This document shows positions 33,496 to 42,505 of a DNA stretch of 64,000 nt, piece after piece. Origin of the DNA: Acidovorax kalamii (GTDB taxonomy: Bacteria; Pseudomonadota; Gammaproteobacteria; Burkholderiales; Burkholderiaceae_C); the NCBI RefSeq assembly GCF_002245625.1, contig NZ_NOIG01000010.1, positions 62,001-126,000 of the forward strand, read 5' to 3'. The translations under genes were made by a program, and so were the position numbers. The stretch's first letter is position 1; every line of letters begins with the position of its first letter. The notes under the pieces are model-generated. The model saw only the letters and a list, made by a program, of their open reading frames with translations. It was not told the origin of the DNA and searched no databases.

Positions 33496-34329
33496 ATGGC
33501 ACATGCAGGCACCCTGGACATCCGGGGTTTGAACAAGCAATACGAAGTGCGCGGCGAAGCGCTGCCCGTGCTGCAGGACATCCACCTCACCATCGAGCCC
33601 GGCGCGTTCGTGAGCATCGTCGGGTCGAGCGGCTGCGGCAAGTCCACGCTGCTGCGCCTGGTCATCGGGCTGGAGGGCGACTACCAGGGTGAGATCCTGC
33701 TCAATGGCCAGCGCATTGCTGGCACCAGCCTGAACCGGGGCATCGTGTTCCAGGAGCACCGGCTGTTCCCCTGGCTCACGGTCGAGAAGAACGTGGCCCT
33801 GGGCCTGCTCAACTCCAATCTGACCGAAGGCATGCAGCGCGCCACCGTGCGCGAACACATCGAGTTGGTGGGGCTCTCGGGGTTTGAGAAGGCCTACCCG
33901 CACCAGCTGTCGGGCGGCATGTCGCAGCGCGTGGCGATTGCGCGGGCGCTGGTCAACCGGCCCGACATCCTGCTGCTGGACGAACCCTTTGGCGCGCTCG
34001 ACGCCATGACCCGTGCCCACCTGCAGCAGGAGCTGCTGCGCATCTGGCAGCAAGAGGGCATCACCATGATCCTGGTGACGCACGACGTGGAGGAAGCCGT
34101 GTTCCTGGGCGACCAGGTGGTGGTGATGGAGCCGCGCCCCGGCCGCATCCGCCGCGTGGTGCCGGTGGACCTGCCACACCCGCGCGAGCGCACCTCGTTT
34201 GCCTTTGCTGCCGCCAAAGAGGCCGTGATGCACGAGTTTGCAGGCCATCCGGCTGCCGAACTGGCCGAGCCACCGCTCAAGCGTGGCGAGCCGCTGGCGC
34301 CTGCATCGCAGTGGCAGTTTGCCGTCTGA
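33496..34329 (+). CDS. ABC transporter ATPase, SsuB/TauB-like
   Basis: 277-residue ATPase. Walker [22 protein letters not shown]-loop FQEHRLFPWLTVEKNVALGL, signature QLSGGMSQRVAIARALVNRP, Walker B ILLLDEPFGALDAMTRAHL and LVTHDVEEAVFLGDQV are intact. The start at 33496 follows AAGGAAGAACAAC. It is flanked by the two permeases and a second binding protein, and probably energises both binding proteins' uptake. Confidence 0.94.
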   Translation: MAHAGTLDIRGLNKQYEVRGEALPVLQDIHLTIEPGAFVSIVGSSGCGKSTLLRLVIGLEGDYQGEILLNGQRIAGTSLNRGIVFQEHRLFPWLTVEKNVALGLLNSNLTEGMQRATVREHIELVGLSGFEKAYPHQLSGGMSQRVAIARALVNRPDILLLDEPFGALDAMTRAHLQQELLRIWQQEGITMILVTHDVEEAVFLGDQVVVMEPRPGRIRRVVPVDLPHPRERTSFAFAAAKEAVMHEFAGHPAAELAEPPLKRGEPLAPASQWQFAV

Positions 34330-34396
34330 ACCCCACCCGTTGTTCCCTTGCGATTTTTTTCCTTGAATTTTCCCCCCCTTGATTCCGGAGCTTTCC

Positions 34397-35491
34397 ATGA
34401 CACAAAAAACCACAGGCTTCCTCTCTACCCGCCGCACCCTGCTGCTCACTGGCGCGGCCGCACTGGCTGCCCCCGCATTCGTGCGCGCCCAGGCACCGGC
34501 CAAGGTCATCCGCATCGGTTCGCCCGACCTGGGCACCGCAGGCAAGCCATCGCCAGGCAGCAGCGCGCTCGCGGTAGCGCATGCCAACCGCTGGCTCGAA
34601 GAAGAATTTGCCAAGGACGGCATCACTGTGGACTGGAAGTTCTTCCGGGGCGCAGGCCCGGCCGTGGCCGAGGCCCTGGCGGCCAAGCAGCTCGATGTGG
34701 TGTTCCTGGGCGACCTGGCATCGGCCATCGGCCGTTCGCGCGGGCTGCCCACGCGCTACCTGTTGCCCACCGGCCGGGGCTCCAACAGCTACCTGGCCAC
34801 GGCGCCGGGCGTCAAGATCACCAGCGTGGCCGAGCTCAAGGGCCGCAAGGTGTCGGTGCTCAAAGGCACGGCCTACCAGCGTCCGTTTGACAACCTGCTG
34901 GCCACCGCCGGGCTCACCGAAAAAGACGTCAAGCTCATCAACCTGGACTGGCCCAGCTCCAAGGCCGCCGTGGTGGCGGGCGAGATCGACGCCACTTTTG
35001 GCGGGTCGGACCTGTTCCTGCTGCGCGACAAGGGCGTGACCATCCCGATCAGCACCAAGGGCCGGGGCCCCGACTTCACCATCAACGCTGGCGTGCTGGC
35101 CACGCAGGACTTCATCACCACCCAGCCGCAATGGGCGCAGCGCCTGGTCAACCAGGTGGTGCGCGGCGCGCACTGGGCATCGCAAAAGGCCCACCGCGAG
35201 GCCTACATCAAGCTGGTGGTGGAGCACAGCGGCGCGCCAGAGACGGGCGTGCGCGCCGAGTTCGAGGGCGAGACCCTGGCCTCGCGCTTCTCGCCGCTCA
35301 TCGACGAGGCGCTGGTGGCGGGCTACCAGGGCGTGGTCAACGACGGGCTCAAGCTCGGCATCCTGCGCCAGGGTTTCGATGTGAACGCCTGGTTCGAGCC
35401 GCGCTTTGTGCAGCAGGCGGTGCGTGACCTCAAGCTCGAACGCTTCTGGAGCCCGCTGGACGCACAGGGCAAGGCCAAGGGGGCGGCATGA
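34397..35491 (+). CDS. ABC transporter binding protein, sulfonate/sulfate-ester type (second)
   Basis: 364-residue periplasmic protein. The N-terminus LSTRRTLLLTGAAALAAPAF has a twin-arginine-like signal with cleavage near VRAQA. It shares with the binding protein at 30424 the segments DWKFFRGAGPAVAEALAAKQ, KGRKVSVLKGT, KDVKLINLDWPSSKAAVVAG and EIDATFGGSDLFLLRDKG, so the two are paralogues. Its stop overlaps the sulfatase ATG (ATGA at 35488-35491), which ties capture of the substrate to the sulfatase. Confidence 0.9.
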   Translation: MTQKTTGFLSTRRTLLLTGAAALAAPAFVRAQAPAKVIRIGSPDLGTAGKPSPGSSALAVAHANRWLEEEFAKDGITVDWKFFRGAGPAVAEALAAKQLDVVFLGDLASAIGRSRGLPTRYLLPTGRGSNSYLATAPGVKITSVAELKGRKVSVLKGTAYQRPFDNLLATAGLTEKDVKLINLDWPSSKAAVVAGEIDATFGGSDLFLLRDKGVTIPISTKGRGPDFTINAGVLATQDFITTQPQWAQRLVNQVVRGAHWASQKAHREAYIKLVVEHSGAPETGVRAEFEGETLASRFSPLIDEALVAGYQGVVNDGLKLGILRQGFDVNAWFEPRFVQQAVRDLKLERFWSPLDAQGKAKGAA

Positions 35492-36840
35492 GCACCACCG
35501 CCAACAACAGCACCGTTGCGCAAGCACCCAACATCGTCTTCATCCTGGCCGACGACCTGGGCTGGGCCGACCTGAGCGTGTACGGCCAGGCCGACTTCAC
35601 CACGCCCCACCTGGATGCGCTGGCGGGCGAGGGCGTGCGCTTCACGCAGGCCTATGCCAACTCGGCCGTGTGCTCGGCCACGCGGTTTGCGCTCATCACC
35701 GGGCGCTACCAGTACCGCCTGCGCGGCGGGCTGGAGGAACCCCTGGTGCGCAAGGCCCATGTGCACGGCCTGCCGCCCGAGCACCCCACGCTGCCTTCGC
35801 TGCTGCGCGATGCGGGCTATGACACCGCCCTCATCGGCAAGTGGCACCTGGGCAGCCTGCCCACGTTCGGCCCGCTCAAGAGCGGCTACGACCGCTTCTT
35901 TGGCAACTACGGCGGCGCCATCGACTACTTCACGCACAAGCCCGGCGTGGGCGATGCCGTGGCGCGCGATTTGTACGAAGGCGAGGTGCCGGTGGAGCGC
36001 GTGGGCTACTACACGCAGCTGCTGGCCGACGAGGCGACGCAATGGATTGGCGAGCGCAGTGCGGCCAAGCCGTTCTTTCTGTCGCTGCACTTCACCGCGC
36101 CCCACTGGCCCTGGGTGGGGCCCGAGGACGAAGAAATCTCGCTGGGCCTGAAAGACCTCTTCCACTACGACGGCGGCAACCTGGCCACCTATGCGCGCAT
36201 GGTGCGTTCGCTCGACAAGGCCGTGGGCCAGGTGCTGGACGCCCTGAAGGCACAAGGCCTGGCCGACAACACCATCGTCGTCTTCACCAGTGACAACGGC
36301 GGCGAGCGCTTTTCCAAGACCTGGCCCTTCACCGGCCAGAAGACCGAGCTGCTGGAAGGCGGCATCCGCGTGCCCACGCTGCTGCGCTGGCCTGTGCGCA
36401 TCGCACCGCAGGTGAGCGAGCAGGTCACCGCCACCATGGACTGGCTGCCCACGCTGCTGGCGGCCGCAGGCGTGGCGCCATCGGCCGACTACCCGCCCGA
36501 CGGCGAGAACATCCTGCCCGTGCTGGAGAGCCACGCGCCCGCCTACCCGCGCACCCTGTTCTGGCGCTACAAGTCGCAGCGCCAGCGGGCCGTGCGCGAA
36601 GGGCGCTACAAATACCTGCGCATCAATGACAACGAGTTCCTCTTTGATGTGGAAGACGACACGCTGGAGCGCGCCAACCTGCGCGACAAGCACCCCGAAG
36701 TCTTCGAACGCCTGCGTGCAGCGTGGGAGCAATGGAATGCACAGTTTCTGCCCATCACCGACGAGGTCATCACCCACGGTCTCTCGCCCGACATCCAGGC
36801 CGACCGCTACGTGCCCGACCTGGCCGAGCGCGGCATGTGA
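35488..36840 (+). CDS. Type I sulfatase (formylglycine-dependent), cytoplasmic
   Basis: 450-residue sulfatase that would release sulfate from sulfate esters. The activation motif is CSATR in NSAVCSATRFALITG, with Cys62 the residue turned into formylglycine; metal-binding NIVFILADDLGWADLSVYG, the Lys/His in LIGKWHLGSL, HFTAPHWPW and TSDNGGERFSKTW complete the active site. No signal peptide is present, so it should act in the cytoplasm after ester uptake. It needs a formylglycine-generating enzyme, not found in this window. The 4-bp overlap with the binding-protein gene supports an uptake-and-hydrolyse unit. Confidence 0.93.
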   Translation: MSTTANNSTVAQAPNIVFILADDLGWADLSVYGQADFTTPHLDALAGEGVRFTQAYANSAVCSATRFALITGRYQYRLRGGLEEPLVRKAHVHGLPPEHPTLPSLLRDAGYDTALIGKWHLGSLPTFGPLKSGYDRFFGNYGGAIDYFTHKPGVGDAVARDLYEGEVPVERVGYYTQLLADEATQWIGERSAAKPFFLSLHFTAPHWPWVGPEDEEISLGLKDLFHYDGGNLATYARMVRSLDKAVGQVLDALKAQGLADNTIVVFTSDNGGERFSKTWPFTGQKTELLEGGIRVPTLLRWPVRIAPQVSEQVTATMDWLPTLLAAAGVAPSADYPPDGENILPVLESHAPAYPRTLFWRYKSQRQRAVREGRYKYLRINDNEFLFDVEDDTLERANLRDKHPEVFERLRAAWEQWNAQFLPITDEVITHGLSPDIQADRYVPDLAERGM

Positions 36841-36865
36841 AGGCCCTGAAGAACTAAAGATTCGA

Positions 36866-36928
36866 ATAAAAACAGGCTCTACCGCCTGATGGTCATGCCT
36901 TTTGAGCTATAAAAAGTATAGCAATTGG
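36866..36928. repeat. Degenerate copy of the intergenic repeat before cysB
   Basis: TACCGCCTGATGGTCATGCC, then GAGCTATAAAAAGTATAGCA keep the layout of the repeat (GATGG block, CTAT core) but diverge. CTATAAAAAGTATAG can form a 5-bp hairpin just before the regulator gene. Confidence 0.45.
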
Positions 36929-36954
36929 CATGCGCAAGACCTCGGTACCAGACC

Positions 36955-37908
36955 ATGAACTTTCAGCAACTGCGCTCCGTGCGCGAGGCCGTGCGGCGCG
37001 GCTTCAACTTGACCGAGGTGGCACACATGCTGCACACCTCGCAACCCGGCGTCAGCCGCCAGATCCGCGAGCTGGAGGACGAGCTGGGGGTGGAGATTTT
37101 TGTGCGCGCGGGCAAGCGCCTCACCGGGCTCACGCCGCCGGGCGAGGTGCTGCTGCCCACGCTGGAGCGCCTGCTGCTCGAAGCCGACAACCTCAAGCGG
37201 GCCGGGCAGGACTTCAGCGACAGCGCGCAGGGCCGCCTGTCGGTGGCCGCCACGCACTCGCAGGCGCGCTATGCGTTGCCCCAGGTCGTGCGCGACTTCC
37301 GCGCCATGTTCCCGCAGGTGTCGCTGCACCTGCACCAGGGCTCGCCGCGCCAGGTGGCGGAGATGCTGCTCTCCGGCGAGGCCGACATCGGCGTGGCCAC
37401 CGAGGCCCTGGCGGGCTACGACGCGCTGGTCACGCTGCCCTGCTACCGCTGGACGCACAGCATCGTTGTGCCCCCGGGCCACCCGCTGCTGGCCCACCCC
37501 GGCCCCGTCACGCTGGAGCAGCTGGCCGAGCACCCCATCATCACCTACGAACTGGGCTACACCGGCCGCGCGCACATCGACACCGCGTTTGCCAACGCGG
37601 GCCTGGCCCCCGACATCGTGCTCACTGCCATGGACGCCGACGTGATCAAGACCTATGTGGAGCTGGACATGGGCGTGGGCATCGTCGCCTCCATCGCGGT
37701 GGACGAAGACCGCGACCGCCACCTGCGCATGATCGATGCGGGCCATCTGTTTGAAGTGAACCTCACCCGTCTGGGCCTGCGGCGCGGTGCGTGGCTGCGG
37801 GGCTATGCCTACCGCTTCATCGAGAGCTTTGTGCCCACGCTGACGCGGGACGTGGTGGAGCAGGCAGTGGTGCAGGGGGGCCGTGGCGTGGAGGAGGGCG
37901 ACGGATGA
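36955..37908 (+). CDS. cysB: CysB-type LysR regulator of sulfur metabolism
   Basis: 317-residue LysR-family activator close to CysB/Cbl. Helix-turn-helix region: REAVRRGFNLTEVAHMLHTS followed by QPGVSRQIRELEDELGVEIF. The effector domain carries LSVAATHSQARYALPQVVRD, the CysB signature around the inducer site, then HSIVVPPGHPLL and ITYELGYTGRAHIDTAF. CysB proteins respond to O-acetylserine or sulfate status and switch on sulfur-starvation genes. Its place after the sulfatase operon makes it the probable regulator of the surrounding genes; whether it is the housekeeping CysB or a Cbl/SsuR-like specialist cannot be told here. Confidence 0.92.
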   Translation: MNFQQLRSVREAVRRGFNLTEVAHMLHTSQPGVSRQIRELEDELGVEIFVRAGKRLTGLTPPGEVLLPTLERLLLEADNLKRAGQDFSDSAQGRLSVAATHSQARYALPQVVRDFRAMFPQVSLHLHQGSPRQVAEMLLSGEADIGVATEALAGYDALVTLPCYRWTHSIVVPPGHPLLAHPGPVTLEQLAEHPIITYELGYTGRAHIDTAFANAGLAPDIVLTAMDADVIKTYVELDMGVGIVASIAVDEDRDRHLRMIDAGHLFEVNLTRLGLRRGAWLRGYAYRFIESFVPTLTRDVVEQAVVQGGRGVEEGDG

Positions 37909-38200
37909 TGGTGGGGCGCACGCAAGAGCGCTGCACCTGCATGCGGGGCTGAATGCCTCTCCATTTGTAACTTCTACTATGCAGAACATCGGCCTGTGCA
38001 GTGGGCGCCGTGAGTGGTGCTGTGGATGGTGCGATGGCGGCCTTGCACGGGCGTTGCGTGCCGCACTTAATTCCCTTGCCCCGGTTCGCCACTTGCACTA
38101 AGCTGGTTTTCACTCGATGGATTGAACCCACACGGCGCCCGCCAAGGCCCGCTACAGAGGCACCCGCGGCGTCGGCAACGATTGCAGAGGGGAGGCTGCG

Positions 38201-41191
38201 TTGGGCACCACACCAGATTCTTTGGACAGTTCGGCTGACAGAAGCTCAGCCTTCCTGTCAACGCTGTCGGCAGACAAGCGCCATTGGCGCATGGCCGGTG
38301 CGGCGGTGTGCGTGTCCTTCCTGATCTTTCTGGCCATTGCGCCATTTGCGCGCACGGCTTTGCCGCCGGTGGCCGCCTTCATTCCGGTTTACCAGACCGC
38401 ACTGGTCACCAATGACCTGATCACCGCCGTCCTGCTGATGGGGCAATACAGCTTCTTGCGCTCCCGCGCGCTGCTGGTGCTGGGGGCGGGCTACCTGTTT
38501 TGCGCTTTCATGGCGGTGGCGCATGCGCTGAGCTTCCCGGGGCTTTTTGCCCCGTCGGGCGTGCTCGGGGCCGGGCCCCAGACCACGGCCTGGTTGTACT
38601 TCCTGTGGCATGGCGGGTTTCCGCTGTTTGTGCTGGCCTATGTGTGGATGAAAGAGCGCGGGGCCTCCGAGCTGGGTGTAATGGAGACAGCGCAGGCGAC
38701 AGGGGCTGCGCGCAGTGGCATTGTGCTGGCCGCATTGGGGGCGCTGGCGCTGACCGTGGTGCTGGTGCTGCTCACCACCGTGGGCCACGACGCCTTGCCG
38801 GTGCTGATGCGCGGCAACCAGGACGACACGGGCAAGCTGCGGGTCGCTTTCCTGACCTGGACGCTGTCTTTGGTGGCCCTGGTCTGCCTGTGGCGCAAGG
38901 CGCGCAGCGTGCTGGACCTGTGGCTCATGGTGACGCTGGTGGCCTGGCTGCTGGATATTGCCCTGGCAGCAGTGCTGAACGGCGCGCGGTTTGACCTGGG
39001 TTTCTACGGCGGGCGTGTCTATGGCCTGCTGGCGTCGTCGTTTGTCCTGATCGTGTTGCTGCTGGAAAACAGCCGCATGTATGCCGACCTGGCCCATGCC
39101 AATGTGCGCGAGCGCCAGCGCAACGCCGAGCTGGAGCTGGCACGCAACGAGGCCAACGCCGCTGCGCAGGCCAAGTCCAACTTTCTGGCGGCCATGAGCC
39201 ACGAAATCCGCACGCCCATGAACGGCGTGATCGGCATGATCGACGTGCTCGCGCGCTCCAGCCTCAAAAGCCCGCAGGTTGCCATGGTGGACCTGATCCG
39301 CGACTCCGCCTTTTCGCTGCTGAGCGTGATTGAAGACATCCTGGATTTTTCCAAGATCGAGGCCGGCCACCTGGGCGTGGAAGACGAGCCCATGGCGGTG
39401 AGCGAGGTGGTGGAGAAGGTCTGCGCCATGCTCAACCGCCTGGCAGAAAAACAAGGCGTTGAACTGACCCTGTTCACCGACCCCGAGATCCCCCCCGTGC
39501 TCCGGGGCGACGCACTGCGCCTGCGGCAGATACTCATCAACCTGGTCAACAACGCCATCAAGTTTTCTGCCGGGGGGCGCACCGCAGGGCGGGTGGCGGT
39601 GCGCGCGGTGCTGGTGCAGCAAGAGCGCCAGCGGGTGACCCTGGAGTTCCAGGTCATCGACAACGGCATCGGCATGGGCGAGGCCACCCTGGCCACGCTG
39701 TTCACGGCCTTCACGCAGGCCGATGTGTCCACCACCCGCCGTTTTGGTGGCACGGGCCTGGGCCTGGCCATTTCCGGCAATCTGGCGCAGCGCCTGGGCG
39801 GCAGCATTTCTGTGACTAGTGCGCCGGGCGAGGGCTCCACCTTCACGCTGCGCCTGCCGTTCACGCGCGCAGAGTCTGCGGGCGGCAAAACGCCGTCTGT
39901 GCCGTCCCTGGTGGCGGGCCTGTCCTGCCTCATCATCGGCAACGGCAAGACACTGTCGGGTGACCTGGTGGCCTATCTGGCCAAGGCGGGCGCCCACACC
40001 GAGCATGTGGAGAACCTGGACGCAGCCAGCCACAAGGTGCCCAGCCTTGCGCCGGGGCCCTGGGTCTGGGTGGTCAACACCGACGCCGAAAGCCCGACCT
40101 CGCTGGACAGCCTGCGCGCCGTCGCGCGCTCCAATCCGCGGTTGACCGTTCACTTCGTGGTGGTGGGGCATGGCCCTCACCGGTATCCGCAACAGATCGA
40201 CGCCGACCGCGTCTCCATCGACGGCAACGTGCTGACCCGCAGCGCGCTGCTGCGGGCGGTGGCCGTGGCGGCGGGCCGCGTGCCGCACCAGGACGAAAAC
40301 ACCGCGCTGGTGCCTGCACGCTATGTGGCGGCGCCGGTGGCCTTGTCGCGCGAGGAAGCACGCCGCCAGCGGCGCCTGATCCTGGTGGTGGAGGACAACG
40401 AAATCAACCAGAAGGTCATCATGCAGCAGCTGTCGCTGCTGGGGCTGACCGCCGACCTGGCGGGGGATGGCCTGCAGGCGCTGATCCGCTGGCGCAGCGG
40501 CGACTACGCGCTCATCGTGACGGACCTGCACATGCCGGGCATGGACGGCTACCAGCTCACCTCCGTGATACGGGCCGAGGAACAGGAACGGGCCAACGCC
40601 CGCATCCGCGCGGGCGAGCCCGTGGTTCCGCCGGTGCGCATCCTCGCCCTCACGGCCAATGCCCTCAAAACCGAGGCCCAGCGCTGCAAGGACGCGGGCA
40701 TGGACGACTACATGAGCAAACCCGCACCCCTGTCGCAATTGCAGGAGCTGCTGGAGCGCTGGTTGCCCAAGCCCACATCCAATGCAGACCCTGCGGCCGA
40801 GCCACCCAGCGCGATGCGCCCGCTCTCCACCGGGCCGGTAGATATCCAGGTCCTGCGCGGCCTGGTGGGCGACGACCCCCAGCTCATCCGCGAGTTTCTG
40901 CAGGCCTTTCGCAGCAGCGCCGCCCGCATTGCGCAAGAAGTGGAGCAGGCCTATCGCGCCGGCAGCGCCGCCAAAACCGTGGCGGCCGTGCACAAGCTCA
41001 AGTCGGCCGCCCGCTCGGTGGGGGCGATGGCGCTGGGCGACCTGTGTGCCGACATGGAGCAGGTGGGCGCGGCCGGGCAGATCGACGCGCTGGCACTGGC
41101 GTTTGAACACTTCAAGCGCGAGATGGCGGCCACAGACCAGCATCTGGCCGAACTTTTGTCCGACAACGTGCAGGATGGTGGTGCACCATGA
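38201..41191 (+). CDS. Hybrid sensor histidine kinase with MASE4-like sensor, receiver and Hpt domains
   Basis: 996 residues. Residues about 30-300 form a multi-span membrane sensor resembling MASE4 (PVYQTALVTNDLITAVLLMG). The kinase has the phospho-acceptor His334 in AAMSHEIRTPMNGVIGM, then N/G boxes LINLVNNAIKF, DNGIGMGEATL and FGGTGLGLAIS. Residues about 565-690 look like a degenerate receiver without a clear aspartate. A true receiver has Asp775 in VTDLHMPGMDG and the Lys in DDYMSKPAPL. The C-terminal Hpt has His931 in VAAVHKLKSAARS. The start is TTG at 38201 behind AGAGGGGAGG. It overlaps the receiver-EAL gene by 4 bp, its likely output. Confidence 0.93.
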   Translation: MGTTPDSLDSSADRSSAFLSTLSADKRHWRMAGAAVCVSFLIFLAIAPFARTALPPVAAFIPVYQTALVTNDLITAVLLMGQYSFLRSRALLVLGAGYLFCAFMAVAHALSFPGLFAPSGVLGAGPQTTAWLYFLWHGGFPLFVLAYVWMKERGASELGVMETAQATGAARSGIVLAALGALALTVVLVLLTTVGHDALPVLMRGNQDDTGKLRVAFLTWTLSLVALVCLWRKARSVLDLWLMVTLVAWLLDIALAAVLNGARFDLGFYGGRVYGLLASSFVLIVLLLENSRMYADLAHANVRERQRNAELELARNEANAAAQAKSNFLAAMSHEIRTPMNGVIGMIDVLARSSLKSPQVAMVDLIRDSAFSLLSVIEDILDFSKIEAGHLGVEDEPMAVSEVVEKVCAMLNRLAEKQGVELTLFTDPEIPPVLRGDALRLRQILINLVNNAIKFSAGGRTAGRVAVRAVLVQQERQRVTLEFQVIDNGIGMGEATLATLFTAFTQADVSTTRRFGGTGLGLAISGNLAQRLGGSISVTSAPGEGSTFTLRLPFTRAESAGGKTPSVPSLVAGLSCLIIGNGKTLSGDLVAYLAKAGAHTEHVENLDAASHKVPSLAPGPWVWVVNTDAESPTSLDSLRAVARSNPRLTVHFVVVGHGPHRYPQQIDADRVSIDGNVLTRSALLRAVAVAAGRVPHQDENTALVPARYVAAPVALSREEARRQRRLILVVEDNEINQKVIMQQLSLLGLTADLAGDGLQALIRWRSGDYALIVTDLHMPGMDGYQLTSVIRAEEQERANARIRAGEPVVPPVRILALTANALKTEAQRCKDAGMDDYMSKPAPLSQLQELLERWLPKPTSNADPAAEPPSAMRPLSTGPVDIQVLRGLVGDDPQLIREFLQAFRSSAARIAQEVEQAYRAGSAAKTVAAVHKLKSAARSVGAMALGDLCADMEQVGAAGQIDALALAFEHFKREMAATDQHLAELLSDNVQDGGAP

Positions 41192-42414
41192 GTGCCAAGT
41201 CCGACATCCACATCCTGGTGCTTGACGACGAGCCCTTCATGCTCAAGCTGCTGGCCCAGCAGCTGGCCAACCTGGGCTTTACACAGGTTGCCACTTGCGA
41301 CAACGGCCAGGCCGCGCTGGGCCGAGTAGATGATGCGGCGCAGGCACCGCAGCTCATCCTGTGCGACCTGAACATGCCCGGCATGGATGGCATGGAGTTT
41401 GTGCGCAAGCTTGTGGAGCACCGGTACACCGGCAGCCTGATCCTGGTGAGCGGCGAGGACGAACGCACCCTGCAATCGGCCCGCACGCTGGTGCAGGCCC
41501 ATCACATCGAGGTGCTGGGCAGTCTGCACAAGCCCGTGTCGCCACAGGCACTGTTTGCCCTGGTGGAGCGATGGGTGCCACCCGCCCGCGTACCCCAGCG
41601 CCTGCAGGGCAAAGGCTACAGCGTCGATCGCCTGGCCCTTGCCATCCAGACGGGGGAGCTGGTCAACCACTATCAGCCCAAGGTCTTGGTGTCGAGCGGC
41701 GAGATGGTGGGTGTGGAGACCCTGGTGCGCTGGCGCCACCCTCTGGACGGCATGGTGTACCCGGACCAGTTCATCGGCATGGCCGAGGCCCACGGGCTGA
41801 TCGATGCACTCACCCAGGCGGTGGTGACACAGGCACTGAAGGACAGCGCCGCCTGGGCCCTGCAAGGCCTGAAGTGCAAGGTGGCCATCAACGTGTCGAT
41901 GGACAACCTCGGCACGCTCGACTTCCCTGAGCAGGTCACTTCCGCTGCGGCCGCTGCGGGCGTCGCGCCACAGTCCATCGTGCTGGAGGTGACAGAGAGC
42001 CAGCTGATGAAGGACCTGCGCGCGCCACTGGAGATCCTCACGCGCCTGCGCCTGCGCCGCTTCAAGCTGTCCATCGACGACTTTGGCACAGGCCACTCAT
42101 CGTTGGCGCAGCTGCGCGATGTCCCATTCGATGAACTGAAAATCGACCAGAGCTTTGTGCACGGCGCCCACCACAACGAAACCCTGCGCGCCATCTTCTA
42201 CGCCAGCCTGCGCCTGGCCAAGGAGCTGGGCATGGAGGTGGTGGCTGAAGGCGTGGAAGACGCCGACGACTGGCGGTTTTTGCAGCAGACGGGCTGTGAC
42301 CTGGCCCAGGGCTACTTCATTGCGCGGCCGATGGCAGCCGAGGCCGTTCTGGCGTGGCGGGACGGGTGGCAGCGGCGGTGGGTGCAGGAGGGGCTGGGGG
42401 CGCCGGAGGGGTGA
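41188..42414 (+). CDS. Response regulator with EAL c-di-GMP phosphodiesterase domain
   Basis: 408 residues. An N-terminal receiver (about 5-125) has Asp60 in LILCDLNMPGMDG; the EAL domain follows from about 145 to 395. Active-site pieces are present: Glu177 in GVETLVRW (ETL instead of EAL), VAINVSMDN, VLEVTESQL, SIDDFGTGHSSLAQLRD, LKIDQSF and VAEGVEDADDW, so hydrolysis of cyclic-di-GMP is likely. The start overlaps the kinase stop (ATGA). The pair probably forms a phosphorelay that lowers c-di-GMP in response to an unknown membrane signal. Confidence 0.94.
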   Translation: MSAKSDIHILVLDDEPFMLKLLAQQLANLGFTQVATCDNGQAALGRVDDAAQAPQLILCDLNMPGMDGMEFVRKLVEHRYTGSLILVSGEDERTLQSARTLVQAHHIEVLGSLHKPVSPQALFALVERWVPPARVPQRLQGKGYSVDRLALAIQTGELVNHYQPKVLVSSGEMVGVETLVRWRHPLDGMVYPDQFIGMAEAHGLIDALTQAVVTQALKDSAAWALQGLKCKVAINVSMDNLGTLDFPEQVTSAAAAAGVAPQSIVLEVTESQLMKDLRAPLEILTRLRLRRFKLSIDDFGTGHSSLAQLRDVPFDELKIDQSFVHGAHHNETLRAIFYASLRLAKELGMEVVAEGVEDADDWRFLQQTGCDLAQGYFIARPMAAEAVLAWRDGWQRRWVQEGLGAPEG

Positions 42415-42429
42415 TCCTGGACAAAAAAA

Positions 42430-42490
42430 CTAACCAAATCGGCCGTCTGCGCGCGATGGATAAGCGCTGATAGCTATCAATTTGATACTA
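42430..42490. repeat. Copy of the intergenic repeat between convergent genes
   Basis: AACCAAATCGGCCGTCTGCG, then CGATGGATAAGCGCTGATAG and CTATCAATTTGATACTAACC form one of the best-preserved copies. It sits between the convergent EAL and lipoprotein genes, where a two-way terminator could be useful. Confidence 0.75.
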
Positions 42491-42505
42491 ACCACCACGC
42501 AGCCT

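Noticed and set aside
37909..38200. Small gene between cysB and the histidine kinase
   Set aside because: Short frames exist but lack RBS, family resemblance and codon bias; the stretch looks like leader and promoter sequence.
38258..41143. A 961-codon open frame on the minus strand across the histidine kinase gene
   Set aside because: It mirrors the codon structure of a GC-rich gene, has no recognisable motifs, and the plus-strand frame carries complete kinase, receiver and Hpt motifs.
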